Origin: Pempheris klunzingeri
Lineage: Eukaryota > Chordata > Actinopteri > Acropomatiformes > Pempheridae
Direction: 5' to 3'
Assembly: GCF_042242105.1 (NCBI RefSeq)
Contig: NC_092026.1
Location: forward strand, 20,184,191-20,248,190
Length of the DNA: 64,000 bases
How positions within the stretch are numbered: position 1 is the stretch's first letter; each line of letters starts with the position of its first letter. Positions 1-24,425 of this stretch are shown one piece after another. The position numbers and the translations under genes were made by a program. Under the pieces are notes generated by a model. That model saw only the letters and a list, made by a program, of their open reading frames with translations. It was not told where the DNA came from and did not search any database.

Positions 1-948
1 CAATAGTACAAGCACATTATAAATTTTAGACTTGTGACTAGTTTGCATATGTACCCGTTAAGACCTAGACTCAGTTGCCAGTTTAATAGGTGCATCTGAA
101 AAATTAATAAAACAAAAGACACAATAATAAGGTAAAATCCTACCCCCATTTTAAGTATTGTCACACTTGTTTTTTTAATAAACTGGGAAGAAATAATAGG
201 TCCTTTTCAAAATGGTGGAAATTTAATTCAGATTGATAGATTTACTTACCTGGTGTACAATGGCTCAGTGTTAATCTCCTACACTTTTTTTTACAGACAC
301 TGTTGTAACCTTCATCTCACAGACCAATATGCTGGTTATTCATATAGAAGTGTAGGCTTGGTTCACTTCCCGCAGCCTTTTACATTATGGTTTTGGTGGA
401 TCACCTGCAAAGCCGAATTTACCTGGACACCCCAAAGTGTTCAAAAGTGACTTCACTTGTGCTTTCGCCTGCTTTGCGTGTTTGGTGAAAGTCAAATCAG
501 CATAAAACGACCAAACATTTGATGTAATTTGGCGTGATGTTGTCGCATTTAATCCCTCCGGGCCGCCGCAGCGGGGGAATCACGAGCAGTCACGCTGATA
601 CTGAGTTGCTTTTATCAGGAGGGCAGACCCAACCTGTGACTGGCTTAAAGAAAAGTCTTCAAAAAGACTTAATTAACGAGTACTGCGATCATACCTGAAC
701 TTCCAGTTGATGTGAATTAATCAAGAATCATAGCAACGCTGAACCCCATTGTAAAAGTTGTATAAAAACCCCGGCAGTGGAGATTAAAGGCAAACAGGAC
801 ATCTTTAGCTAGCGCTGACTAGCCTTAGCATTCGGCTAGCTCCGAGCACAAAGAAGCCCATCAAGCTAACCACCTGATAAAGAAACACACTCCCCTCGTG
901 AACAAATACGTGAACATGAAGATTCAGCACAGTTAGAATACAACTTAC
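1..948. other. No gene recognised; probable intron of the left-edge gene
   Basis: This stretch would be intron 1 of the minus-strand gene starting at 1006. A minus-strand pair of splice-like sites (acceptor near 299, donor GTAAGT at 251-246) bounds a short open piece, but its translation resembles nothing I know. The 65-codon plus-strand frame at 253-450 shows no domain or coding bias. Confidence 0.4.
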
Positions 949-1006
949 CGATGAAAAACCAACAAACTATCAAACTAACAACCCATTTGTTCGACCGCAG
1001 ATCCAT
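949..1006 (-). CDS. First coding exon of an unidentified secreted or membrane protein (partial gene, runs off left edge)
   Basis: Nineteen codons and one base are read from an ATG at 1006-1004, followed by a strong donor (G|GTAAGTTG) at 948. The peptide starts MDLRSNK and continues with a hydrophobic run (WVVSLIVCWFFI), which looks like the start of a signal peptide. An upstream in-frame ATG near 1111 would bury that run behind a polar stretch, so I prefer 1006. The gene would be in tandem with copa, starting about 450 bases beyond the copa poly(A) signal. Nicastrin is a copa neighbour in human and has a signal peptide, but orientation and order differ there, so this is only a guess. I could not find a second exon in positions 1-948. 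Confidence 0.4.
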
Positions 1007-1462
1007 CTTCCTGGTCTGAGAAGCAGAACACAACAGCGAGTGTTGACATGGAAAACGTCCGGGTTCCGCTATGTGGTTCCGCTCCCAAGAAAAGGGGCCG
1101 GACTCAGTCAAAATGGCAGCTCTAGAGCCTCGGGATGGAGTTACTTAAGTTTTTCTGTATTTTTTTTTTTAATTTTGCTTTATGCCTGGTAAAACAACCG
1201 TACATGTAATAAATTAATTTCTCTCCTACCCACACCTCTTGTTTTAATTAAAAGGAACATTACAATGCCAACCAAGGAGTTAGTTAACCTGCCCTCACCT
1301 CACTTCCTTTATGACTCAACCCTGTTATGCACTTAAAATATTCTTAAACCACAATAATTGATACACACAATAAAACCATCATCCTTCTATAACACTGCCC
1401 ACACAGCTGCACCCACATACCACATCAAAAACATACTCAATTCCATTGGTTAATCAGGCATT

Positions 1463-1468
1463 TTTATT
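1463..1468 (-). terminator. copa: copa poly(A) signal
   Basis: AATAAA on the minus strand, 325 bases past the copa stop codon; it gives a 3' UTR of roughly 350 bases. No better signal lies between it and the stop. Confidence 0.6.
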
Positions 1469-1792
1469 GTATTTTCCCTCCAGATACACAGAGCAGTGCT
1501 GCTCATTTTGAATTATTCATCTCATACAAGTCGGAAAAGAGACATTAGTTAGGTTTTTCATAAAGCCACAGCACATAAATGACGCAGCAGCACTTACAAC
1601 AAGAAGCTTTTGCAGGATAGGCGATGTGTGGAATAAGAAATTTAAAAGGATTAAAGAAGTTTAACATCACTGTGAGCAAACATCTTGTATATATATCTCC
1701 GCTTTAATTTCTCATATTATTTCTACAGAGTAAGAGGATGTGTTTTTCTGAACAGATCATTCTTCTCTCTGCTTCATCTTCTTCAACTCCTC

Positions 1793-13849
<12,057 letters not shown>

Positions 13850-14168
13850 CGTGATTTGACAGTACTTGAAGTCGTACTTTTGATGCTGTGGTCAAATTGC
13901 ACCACACACGAACGGTAAAAACAACTCAAATGCTCCAGACAGGTGAGCTCAGGCGACCTGATCGCCTTCGCCCATTTAGCTGATGATTCTCCTTTTTCCT
14001 GACACGTAGCTCGGTTTGTCTTCCGGTTTTGAACAATAAAGTTGTGCAGTGAAAATCTGACGCAGAAAGCTCCACGACGGCGGCACGTAGAAATACAACA
14101 CTTAGACCTGAAGTGAGGGTCCCGCTAACTATATTATCTTTATCACCTACATATTGAAATACTTCTTC

Positions 14169-14169
<1 letters not shown>
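13850..14169 (-). promoter_or_regulatory. copa: copa 5' UTR and promoter region
   Basis: The 320 bases upstream of the copa ATG contain scattered CpGs (for example around 13890-14110) and no TATA box that I can place with confidence, as expected for a housekeeping gene. The start site cannot be set from sequence alone. Confidence 0.45.
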
Positions 14170-14246
<77 letters not shown>

Positions 14247-14250
14247 TATA
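14170..14250. repeat. Compound (TA)n(CA)n(TA)n microsatellite
   Basis: An AT run at 14171-14199 is followed by a CA run to about 14232 and a second AT run to about 14246. It sits about 320 bases upstream of the copa start codon. The long frame over it is low complexity and not coding. Confidence 0.95.
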
Positions 14251-15298
14251 ATATTGATAATCATTACATTAACTGCAGCTCAATTGTGAGAAGATAAATG
14301 TGAGGAGAGTAGAAAAAATGGACATAAAACTACAAAAGATATATGATATAAATACACTATAAACATAGATATACTACATATGCCCTCCATGTATACAGAT
14401 ATACCCATGGATTGTTAAATTGCACTAGAAATATCACATGATCTCCAAGTGATCATTGGGTCCCCTGAAAAAAAACAGAAACTTGACTATCTACAGTTTG
14501 ATGGCAACTGGGTAAACACCACCTGCTGATGAAGACCATGTGATTTGATCGAAAGTCAACAAACTTAACAAGAAATGGGAAATTTCCACAAAAAGCTTCA
14601 GGAAAAAAAGGACAGCATTTAGATCGTTTGCACAAAACAAAACATGAAAGTACTCCATAATAGTAGAATTTCAAAAATAAGTTTAATAAAAGGCTACTTT
14701 CACATATTATTACTGATGAATTACTGCGTAATCAGCATTTTGAGGAACACTTTAGCTCCAAATAATACTCAGACTGTATAAACTTTGTCTCTTAGCAATA
14801 CACTGTTTTTATTGCTACCTTCAACATATGTGTCTAAATAGAGCATATTTGTGCGTTTTATATTCTTACTCTGCAATATGTTCTTATTTTTAACATACTC
14901 ACATTTGCCTCATTGCTTTCAGGTTCAATGCACATTTACACTTCAGATGTTTGCTGCTTTTACGTTTTGTTTGATGTGTTGCCAGTTTTAAGATCTGGTC
15001 TTACAACTTTACTTCTTTTTAATGACATTTCTTCCAGTAAAATGATGAATCTGCTCAACACTGTGTTTACTATGGGAAGTTTAATGTAGAGCAATGAATA
15101 ATATAGAATAAGCTGAAGCTACAGTCTTAATCTGCTATGTTAGTTGCTTTACAAACACAAAAAAAAGAGCATAATTGAAACACTGAGGTATATAAATAAA
15201 AATGTGTACTTATGCTCTATCACTTGCTGCTACTAATGTAAAAGTCACGATGAATAATAATCCACAACAACAAAAATTAACTTGCATTATATCATTAC
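14251..15298. other. Spacer between copa and the pex19 3' end; nothing recognised
   Basis: AT-rich sequence without a supported exon. The short frames present have no splice sites that would join them and no recognisable protein similarity. Confidence 0.6.
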
Positions 15299-15542
15299 TT
15301 TATTTCATGTATTTACAAAACAAAACAAAATAGTGTCATTTCACAGGTTGCATTTTTTTTTTCTCGGTGCTCCGGGCATGTTTGCATCGGCCCTGAGAGT
15401 TGAATAGATCGTACCCCCGCCTCCCCTCCCCTGTGATGAAAACCACAGGCCTTTACGGACCTCCACAGCAGCCTCCGCTCAGCTGTGTTCGATGTAAATC
15501 TGGTGCACGGCTGACTGAATCCTTTCACAGTGCCCCTTTATT
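15299..15542 (-). terminator. pex19: Candidate pex19 poly(A) signals
   Basis: Minus-strand AATAAA occurs at 15537-15542 and again at 15299-15304, giving 3' UTRs of about 1.2 or 1.45 kb after the stop at 16750. I cannot tell which is used. Confidence 0.4.
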
Positions 15543-16749
15543 ATGCCGTTATTGATGAGCTGATGGTTGTGTGATTTCTAGACCTCTCTCTGTCGTCGGT
15601 GAAAAGTGCCCGCTGGAGTAAACAAACCCACCAACCACGGCCAAAATGTGCTAACATCAGGCTGTCGAGGTCTTACCCAACAGTGCATCCGCATGAATTA
15701 CAGACATGACTCTGTACCCGTGTGACATGGGATGTTAGCATTTTTTTTCGGGAAAGAGCATAATGTATTTTTAATGGAGGGTACAGGATATACATACATG
15801 TTATCAGGTGGTAAACACTTGAGTGTTTTTCTTTCCTAGCAGGGATCCTGTACCAAAGAAAACGTCACTTTGCACATTCAATAACACTGGGAATCACAAG
15901 GGAAGCACAGTAACTCTACACTATAATGATCACTGTAACCACAGCAAAGGCATCCAGGAATCATCATCTCAATCATTTCAAATCAATGCCTGGGAATGGG
16001 GAATAACAACGGGTCCTTTTAAATTAGTCGGCTGAATTACAGAAGGTGCTGGGAACATCTCAATCATTATTAGTCTTTTTAATTCTTTAAATAATAAACA
16101 AATGTGCAATTGTTTTTTTTCCAGTTTGCTTAAACATTAACTCGTTAATCTAAATAATTACAGCCTGTACAGAAACAGATGTGTGTGTTTAATGAAGGAC
16201 CAAAGAATTATCACTAACTTGGTGTAAACCAGGGATGATATTGCAAATTTACACCATTTTAAAACTATGATTTTAAGTGCTAAATATTTACCTTATGATG
16301 AGACCTAAAATAACTTACAACTTAAAATTAACTTTGAAAAGGCACCGTTTATACCCGTGAAGTGGTTTGATAGATTTTACCGTGAGGCTAAACAGCATTG
16401 TAAAAACAACATGGAGAACGGCAGTAGCATTTTCTTTTTAAAGGAATGCTGTTAAAACTAAACCTGTGAATGGCAGCCGCTGACAAACTAATGAAGTAAA
16501 ATGTTCACAGTTGTGCGCATTTTTTTGACAGAAGAGAGTGTGTTTGTGCGTGTGGTTCCTGTAGGTTTTTCATGCCTCCTGTTGTTTCTGCATCCACACA
16601 CCTTCTACCAGAGGGAGAACAGTGTCGACGGTCTGGTTGCTCTCCTGCCCGACCTTTGCTTCACACTCCTTCACTGCCTGTCGTTGACGCACACAGGGTG
16701 ACCCTCTGGCTCCGGCGCTTCTGTTCTATTGGACAGCACCGCCACCTCG

Positions 16750-19700
16750 TCACATGATGGAGCACTGCTCTGCCGCCCCGGCCCCGGGGCCTCCTGCAAG
16801 GTTTAGGGACTCCATGTCAAAGTTAAAGCCTGGAGGCTGGAGGGGAAGAACACAGAGGAAGAGTGCTGTCATGTCAAAGCAAGGCAAAATGACAAAACAA
16901 ACCAAGAAACTATACAAAGTTGTCAACTGTCAGAGAATTTTCCTTATTGTTTATACAGTGGTAGCTATCCCTATAATATCTCTGTGTTAAGCATCAACCT
17001 GGGTATTGTCACAAACAAGCAAATACCCAAAGAGGAATGTGAGAACCAAGTAGAGTTAGATGTGATGAGAAAATACAGGAAATGCAGGAAAGTGTACTTT
17101 GTTCTAAATTAAATTGGAAAACGTTATAGAAAATGTACATCACGTCAAACGAATACACTCCAAACACCTCAGATGTCAAGATATTTTCTCTCACTGAAGA
17201 CAGCAGAGAAACACGTGTAGAAATCAGTGGAGAACTCACCGCATCACCTGCTAGCTCTTTGGGTGGTTGGCCAAGGTCTTGCAGCTGTAAGCAAAAAGGA
17301 TTAGAATCTGTGATGACTTTCACTCTCAACAAGCCAAAGTCTGTTCACATTAAAGTCAACGACACGGTTTGTAAGCTATGGCCTCAGGTAAGCACTAACA
17401 TAAGGCATCAGTGTTGCCAAAAAGATGCTGGCTTCATACTGGAAACCTCCACACCTAAAATCTCAGAGGATTAACACATATTATTGGTGACAAGAATGCA
17501 TGGTGCTGGAGCTGGTGCTTGTTCAGCACGGCATGCAATGGCAGATAAAATAAAAGGAACTGCTGTAATCACATTTCTATTTATTGCTAAATTTTAGATC
17601 CATGCGTTGTGCAAATATATACGAGATCCGTGGGTGTGGGGTGGGGTGGTGGGGTCGCCACTAGGTTTTTGTTTGTTTTTTTGTTTTATGCTGTATTGTA
17701 TTGAGGTTTTCTCTTGTGTTTTTGTTTGTATGTATCTGAAGCAAGAGAACAATAAAAAAAAAAGCACTTATGTAAGCACTTTATCAGATGCAGTCATAGT
17801 TGAATGCTGATCTTCATGAAGCATGAGGAAAAAGACACTGCAACAAAATCTACAAACAGATGTTTTCTTCTGTTTCATTCACAATTACCTATTCAACAAC
17901 AAGATGCCAAATCCAGAGTGTGTCTACCTTTTGCATCAGGTCCATGATGTTCTCGAACGTGCTCTCCTTATCTTCTGACCCCTGATCCTCCCTCTCAAAG
18001 TGCTTGCAGATGTCTCCCATGATTTTGGCCTGCTGCTCATAGCGCTGGTAGTCCTCTGGGCTAAGGCTTGGCTTGTTAGCATCCAACCACTCTGGGTACT
18101 GTGAGGGTGAGCGACATGAGCGGATGAGTGACACTTGGTAGTGGAACTAGAGACTATAGTGATTGCTCGGAAAGCAGATGCAAACCTTAGAAGTGATCTC
18201 TTTGAGAGACGGATAAAGCACTTCCTTAGAGAGGAGATTCTGCATGATGGACTGCATGATAGGCAGGATGTTTGCGTCATCACCACCGCCTCCTCCTTCA
18301 CCCCCCTCCTCCAATCCCAGGCCTTCGAGAGCCTTGACAAGGTCCTCTCCAGCTAGTCCTGAGGACTGTAAGGTACAGTACCAATAAACTGACTGTAAAC
18401 TGTTCTGTGTTTGTGTCTCTCCAAACAGTTTCATGACAACTGACCAGTTCTGATGACACCCACCTGCAGGTTGTCTGCATTTTTGGCCAGGCCACGAAGC
18501 GTATCTTTAAGACATGAAGTAAATTCTTGTTGAGAGGCGGTGTCAGTGCCTATAAGTAGAACACACAGGCAATATTTAGCCTAAAGGAGCAAAACCATAA
18601 GAGAGGAACATATCAAAACAACAAACAATCCAATTTATAGAACTTACCGACTTTGCCTGCAGCCTCTGACAGTTTTTGGAAGTGCTGCAGTAATTCTGGC
18701 TCCTCCTGGGCCAGTTCACTCATGGCCTTCTCCCACTCCTCCTTGGCTTGGCTGGCCATGTCCCCCTCAAAGAGAGTCTCGAAGAGTTTGCAGTCTTCTA
18801 GCAGGGGTGGCTACAGAGGTGAGTAGAAAACATGTAAAGCAGCTACTAGACACCTCGAGGGGGGACTGTGAGCTCTAAATTGTATCAAGTCTTCTTTTCT
18901 TTTTCGTATTGAATAACCTCTTTGCCATCACAGGCATCTTGAAAATATATTCACCCCCAAAAAAGTTCCTGCTACTGAGAGAGCACTTTTTGGTGGACTT
19001 TTGTGGTAGTGCCTGAACCTTGCAGGTTTTGCAGGTTACACAACAAACAACCATCTGATCGACACATGTGGCGGCAGCAAAGGACAGGTTCTACAACTAA
19101 GAAAACAGAGAAAGAGGAACTGACCAAGTCGAGGACTAATAACAACAGACAAATACTTTGCATCTTTACAGAGCTGGGCCAGTTACCAGAAATGAATTTG
19201 AAAAAAAATCTAAGAAAGAGATCTTTTTCTCCTTTTGCCAAACTAGGCACAGCCTCTCCTTATTATCAGCACTGGCAGACACTCAAAAAACTTAAGACCA
19301 CACTCCCTTTACAGTTTTAGTTATTAAAGTGAACAGGAAAAAAAATAGTTTATGGTATAATTATCCAACTCCTCGATCTTTACGTTGAATAAATTCATAC
19401 AAAATGCATGATCAAGCATCATCCAGATGACAAATACAATTCAGTTATGAGACAACACACAGTTGAAGAAAACTGAGGACTGTGTTCGATTACATATGCA
19501 AATACTATATAACAAAATGCAAACACTGCAACTGAACCACCACAATACAAACTGACAGACCTTCTCGGCACCACTGTTGGCTGAGGAGGAAGTCGCAGCA
19601 GGTTCAGGGGCTGGAGGGGCTGACGTCTTGTCAAAGTCATCCAGCGCACCTGCAAGAAAGGCCAGTGGACTTTTCAACTAATTCAATAGTGCAAATGTTT

Positions 19701-20720
19701 TCCTTACTGGTAACACTGAGTAAGGTGTCTTCTTTAGTGCAATCCAATTAACATTTAAGGTCTCTTAAAGCTGTAAAAGCACGACTCTGATCTCTAATAT
19801 TATGAATTAAGAAGGAACTACTTTGAGTTTAATTCTATAATTTGACCGATATTAAAATGAGTTCATACTGGTCATATTTTAAATTTATACTAATATTCAG
19901 TGTATCCTCATTGATACACTCTCATTTTAATGCAACACAATCAAACAACACCGCAAACTACAATATATAAAAACAATATGGTTAAATCACCAACTGTCCA
20001 TATACTTGCAACAAAAACTGAAGATTATAACCTTCATAAAAGCTCGGGTTTATTGCAGAAATGTTATTTAGATTTTAGCTGGAAGTACTTCTATAATCTT
20101 ACATCTTCACAGAAGCCATATGCCGTCTAAGGTCACATGTTTAACAAGTAAACACCATTAACTGAACCAAACAGATCCAACACACACACACAGGAGTACA
20201 CAAACACAAGTAAAGAAAGGCAGAGACGCTCGCATTAATATTATCACTGACAGTAGAGCCGCCATGTTAAATCATCAGGGCTTCATTGTATATCAATCTG
20301 CTGTCTGCGATTAAAAGAAAATTCAAGGGCATAATGTGTGAAAACCGCTCGGTAGATCGGGAGTGCGGCTGAGTTAGCTAACATTAGCTACATAAAGTGC
20401 GTTATTCCATAGCTAACGTTACATACATTGGCAACTTTTATTTTAATATTTGATAGATTGTTATGACCGATTGTCAGCGATGATTTAAGCTACTTTGCCG
20501 ACATTTGGGGTCCCACCGAGTGCATAAGCTAACCCTTGACACACAGACAGAGAGAGGGGGTGGGTCCCGGCGACAAATCGCAGCCGTTAATGCCCCCAAA
20601 ACAATCCGCTCTGGGTAAACACAGGCTCCCCGTAGACAATAAATGTCAACCCTTACTGTCCAATAATTCGTCCAGTTCTGCATCGTGCTCGGTGGACGGT
20701 CCTCCTGCTCCCGACGCCAT
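16750..20720 (-). CDS. pex19: Peroxisomal biogenesis factor 19, 8 exons, complete
   Basis: PEX19 is a mainly cytosolic chaperone and import receptor. It binds newly made peroxisomal membrane proteins and docks on PEX3. Exons: 20657-20720, 19561-19649, 18648-18810, 18464-18549, 18186-18365, 17928-18098, 17240-17284, 16750-16836, totalling 885 bases (294 aa; human 299). The protein starts MASGAGGPSTEHDAELDELL. The acidic, flexible N-terminal part carries the PEX3-binding segment. The conserved block NILPIMQSIMQNLLSKEVLY (exon 5) and the helical YPEWL...LQDLGQPPKELAG region form the cargo-binding C-terminal domain. It ends in the farnesylation box CSIM (human CLIM). Exon 5 has a glycine-rich insert (EGGEGGGGGDD). 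The ATG was chosen for its position just before the conserved acidic ELDELL motif. Confidence 0.96.
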
Positions 20721-20900
20721 GATGTTACCTTCTCCAGCAGACAACCCACCGAGCAGGTCTCCGGAAAATTACGTATCTGTTGTCAAATGTCGCGGAACTC
20801 GTACGTCATGACGCACACGGGCTGAAATCTGACGCCCTCTGGCGGTAGTCATAGAAACCACAGACTCGTTAGATTTTAAATTGTTGTTTTTGACATACAT
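20721..20900 (-). promoter_or_regulatory. pex19: pex19 5' UTR and promoter region
   Basis: CpG-containing sequence directly upstream of the pex19 ATG, with several ACGT cores (around 20771, 20802 and 20808). No TATA box is evident. The start site is not determinable here. Confidence 0.4.
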
Positions 20901-21288
20901 TTTCATTAGTCGTCTTTTTTGGCAGAAACTTCCTTACTGGTTAAATCTGAAAATCAGCCGTATTTCATCCTTTGATTTAGGCTTGTTCCTCTAAGTCTAG
21001 TTTAAATGGACAACATTTAAATATTATAATAGATAGATAGATAGAAATAAATAAGACATTATTGCACATTGTCCAATTGTGTTCATGTGCTCTTTTACAT
21101 CAAAGGAATTATAACTATAGTATATTTAGGCTACTCAAATTCACTACCTCTTTAAGGATATCTTTTTTTTATTAACAAAAGTGAATTACCAACATTATCA
21201 CTGCAGGACTTTTATTTGTAACTTTACTGTGCTGTTGCTACTTTTACTCAAGTAAAGAATGATAATATTTTCTTGTTCATCCCTGCTC

Positions 21289-21320
21289 TTATGTTTACCA
21301 CAGATTTGTGGTAAACATAA
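21289..21320. repeat. Perfect hairpin, 14-bp stem, 4-base loop
   Basis: TTATGTTTACCACA at 21289-21302 is followed by loop GATT and the exact reverse complement TGTGGTAAACATAA at 21307-21320. Confidence 0.95.
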
Positions 21321-21339
21321 CACATAACAACACATAACA

Positions 21340-21373
21340 CAAATTGGATGACATAACTCTGTCATCCAATTTG
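21340..21373. repeat. Second perfect hairpin, 14-bp stem, 6-base loop
   Basis: CAAATTGGATGACA at 21340-21353 pairs exactly with TGTCATCCAATTTG at 21360-21373 across loop TAACTC. It begins 20 bases after the first hairpin ends. Confidence 0.95.
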
Positions 21374-22514
21374 CTTTATTCAATGCGATCAATAATGTAG
21401 TGTAATGCAACTATAGAACAGTAATGTAATATAACTAAGTACACTGACTTAAGCACTGCACATTACCAAGTTTTTCTACTTTATACATTAATTCTAATAC
21501 ATCTCAGAAGGAAACAGTGTGCTTTTACTCCACCACATTTATCTTAAATTACTTTGTAGATTAAAAATAATCCATCCTGCATTAGGAGTGCTTTTAGTTT
21601 TGGTCCTTATATTTTGATAGGTGATACATGCCAGTGAAATCTACATATCAGTCAGTGAAAAAAGTAAAAAATAGCAAGATTGCACATTGTTAAAAAAAAG
21701 AAAAAGAGAGAGAGAGAAGAAATTAGAAGAAATAAATCCTATTCTTTTTGCACACAGTCCGTGTCGTTACATTCCTCCTGTAGGTTTAATTGGTGGCACG
21801 TAAAGTGAGCAGTTTAAAACAAATTAAATCAACCATGTGAGCGCGTGCATGTGATCGCATGTTTCCCCTCTTCCGGTCTCTCGGACATTATTTTGAAACA
21901 GGAAACGCGTCATTTTAGAATCTTGGTAAATAAAAAGCGGTTGTCATGGGTTACAGCTGCGGTTGCCTGGGAACGCATACAAATAACGCAAGAATAACTG
22001 CGGGGCTGATAAATATTTAGCGTCATCTGGGCCGTGTCGATAGTAACGCTGATGGAGAGATATTTAAATAAAGATGATGACATTTTGGGTTTCCGCTACT
22101 AAATTAGTCCATTTTGTGATAAAATAATGCCAATTTAACATTAAGTTTTGCAGTGCATATTAACAAATGTCGCTTCCTATCATATGGATTTAAGTATAGC
22201 TTAGATTTTCATGAACCAAACATCAGTTTTCTACCGAAGTGAAATAAGAGAGATCTGGAAAAACTACTTGTTTTGTTTCATTGGGACTCAGCAGGTGTTT
22301 TCCCACTCTTGAGTAAAATTGACTTTCAGCACTTTTTCATCCAATAAAAAGCATTAATAAAGAAACCTGCCATCTTCACATGCACTCTATATTCATAAAA
22401 ACGTCAATTTAGCGTTAGGTTTGCTGTGTTTCAGTGTTTTTCACCATGCTGCAAAAGCCTGTGCAACAAGTAACCAAGAAATGTAATTTTAAAGGACATC
22501 GCTGCTCTGCATTT

Positions 22515-22553
22515 GGAGGAGGAGGAGGAGGAGGAGGAGGAAGAGGAGGAGGA
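22515..22553 (+). repeat. (GGA)n triplet tract
   Basis: A nearly pure GGA run with one AGA interruption, just upstream of the probable myadm-like first exon. It is purine-only on this strand and could be part of the promoter. Confidence 0.9.
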
Positions 22554-22559
22554 GAGTTC

Positions 22560-22712
22560 AGACAGATGTGAGCGGTGCAGACATTTGACGCCTAATTTGG
22601 TTTGCTGGGCGGGGAGCTGCTCCTCTGAGCCGCTCGACAAGTTGATCTGAGGAGTTGTGACCCACGGTTCTCCACCGCTGGATGTGAGAGCAGAGACCGA
22701 GAGCCAGAGAAG
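22560..22712 (+). promoter_or_regulatory. myadm: Probable promoter and untranslated first exon of the myadm-like gene
   Basis: A GC-richer stretch ends in CCAGAGAAG followed by donor GTAACA at 22713. A good acceptor (TTTTCTTCTTGCAG) ends at 26730, 110 bases before the coding ATG. Joining them gives an intron of about 4 kb in the 5' UTR. The start site is not defined. This is inferred from splice signals only. Confidence 0.4.
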
Positions 22713-23835
22713 GTAACACACTCCTGCATTTGACACTGGTTTCCTTTGGTGCGGTGAGGAGACGTGGTTTTATTGCTGTGAGATTTGGTTCACCTGCAAC
22801 TTGTTGCATCTTTTTCATCTGCATGGGGAAAAAAAAAGAAGATAATATTAGTTTTAAAAGAATGAGCGTTTATTTTGACATCATTGTGTCCATACTTGGA
22901 ATTAGTTTGGAAATACATGTAAATTAGCTTAAACTAGGAAGGAAACTTGTACAGGAGTAAATTTATTCCTAAAGTTGCTGCTTTGTGAGTTTATAACAAC
23001 TTCATTATACGTTTTTAGTATTTTCTGCTGTATTTCAGACATTCATAAATTACAGAATGTTTTCAAAAACTGATTTTCTGTCCACTTTTCTTAAGAAAAA
23101 TGCCCTTTTTGTGGATGTGTTTCTGTGTTTTGCATCAGTTCAGATCAGTGCAGTTTGTGTGCAGCAGGCTACAGTGTGGTGTGTGTGGTGGGATAAGGGT
23201 GCGGCAGGCGGCACACCCACCTTCACTGTCAATGAATGAACCTCTGCAGGAGCCGAACACACAGCTGTCAGCCTCCTTTATGGGGACTTTTACTCCTTTT
23301 CTGCATTTTGTCTCTTGCAGTAAACATGCCTGAATTGTAGTGGAGACAGTGATTTAGATTCTCAGCAACAAGCTCCTCATTGTTCTTTATTTAAATGCTG
23401 AACTGTTTCCATCTTTGCTGAGTAGGTGTGGTGGGTCAGGCTGCCTCGAAAATACTCTCGAAAAAAAAAAAAATCAGTGTGTGTTTGATTAGACAGATTT
23501 GGTATCTTGTGATGGTCAACATGCTGTGGTGAATACTTGGGATTGTTTTTGATTGTGTGAAAAAAGGTCAAATGTGAGGGGACATCTTTGCCAAAGGCTT
23601 CGAAAAAAAAAAAACACACAATGGCTACACGCTGATATATGAACGCCGAGCTGTAACACACACACCGGTATGGTTTTCTAACAGAGCCCGTCCTGTGCTT
23701 CGACCCGCGGATCCCCTGTAAGTGGATTACGGGTGAAATTGAGTTAGTGATGTTGTGTCATGACAACCAAACAAGCAGCGCACATGACCTCTCTGCCTGA
23801 GACAAACACTTGTTTCCTGAACATTTGACTATAAG

Positions 23836-23843
23836 ATGTGTGT

Positions 23844-23874
<31 letters not shown>
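23836..23874 (+). repeat. (GT)n microsatellite
   Basis: About 19 GT units with one C interruption. The overlapping minus-strand frames (His/Thr repeats) are artefacts of it. Confidence 0.95.
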
Positions 23875-24346
23875 CAGGACACACTCCCCTACTGTGTGTG
23901 TGAAAAGTGACTGTGCAGAGGAGCACGATGGTGTCACATCCTGCTTGCTGTCCTGTTGCATGGCCTGATGTGTGAACCTATTTTCGGCGCCTCTTCCATT
24001 TGGGGAAGTGCCCCTGTTTGTGTGAACCCGTCGTGTTTTCCATGCTGTGCTGTGAAACACATTTTTTCCACCCTGGGTTCCCGTTTCATTTCTCCCTGTT
24101 TTCTCCTCATTCATTTTCTTCTCCCATTTCTTTCCTGACTTGATTCCATAAGCAGCAAAGTAATGGTGGCAGGAGTGGCGGGATTGATTTTTCCATTACA
24201 ACCCCTCCATATATATACGTTTATTTTGAGTGGTTTACACAGAGTATAATTGGTACCCTGACTTTAAAGCTGGAGTGGGAGTATTGAGCTGGGAGGGAGA
24301 GGGAGGACAACTGATGGAAAAGGGAGGGAGTAGCTGCCAAATTCAA

Positions 24347-24425
24347 GATTCAAAGCGTTTATTGTCAAGTGTACAGTGCAGAAACGGGTTTCCCTGTACA
24401 ATGAAAATCTTACTTTGCCATCCGC
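24347..24425 (+). repeat. Retroelement-like fragment
   Basis: The stretch includes AAAGCGTTTATTGTCAAGTG, TACAGTGCAGAAACGG and ACAATGAAAATCTTACTTTG. I recognise this pattern as a recurring teleost interspersed repeat end, but I cannot name the family from sequence alone. Confidence 0.4.

Larger units (their letters stand above)
20901..22500. other. Spacer between pex19 and the myadm-like gene
   Basis: AT-rich spacer with a short GATA run near 21032-21047 and two adjacent perfect hairpins at 21289-21373, listed separately. No exon is supported. The pex19 and myadm-like genes are divergent across it. Confidence 0.5.

Noticed and set aside
949-1006. Naming the left-edge exon nicastrin
   Set aside because: Only proximity to copa and a hydrophobic start support it; human gene order and strand differ, and no second exon is visible.
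14170-14250. Tyr/Ile and Val/Cys run in a minus-strand frame
   Set aside because: It is a translation of a dinucleotide microsatellite.
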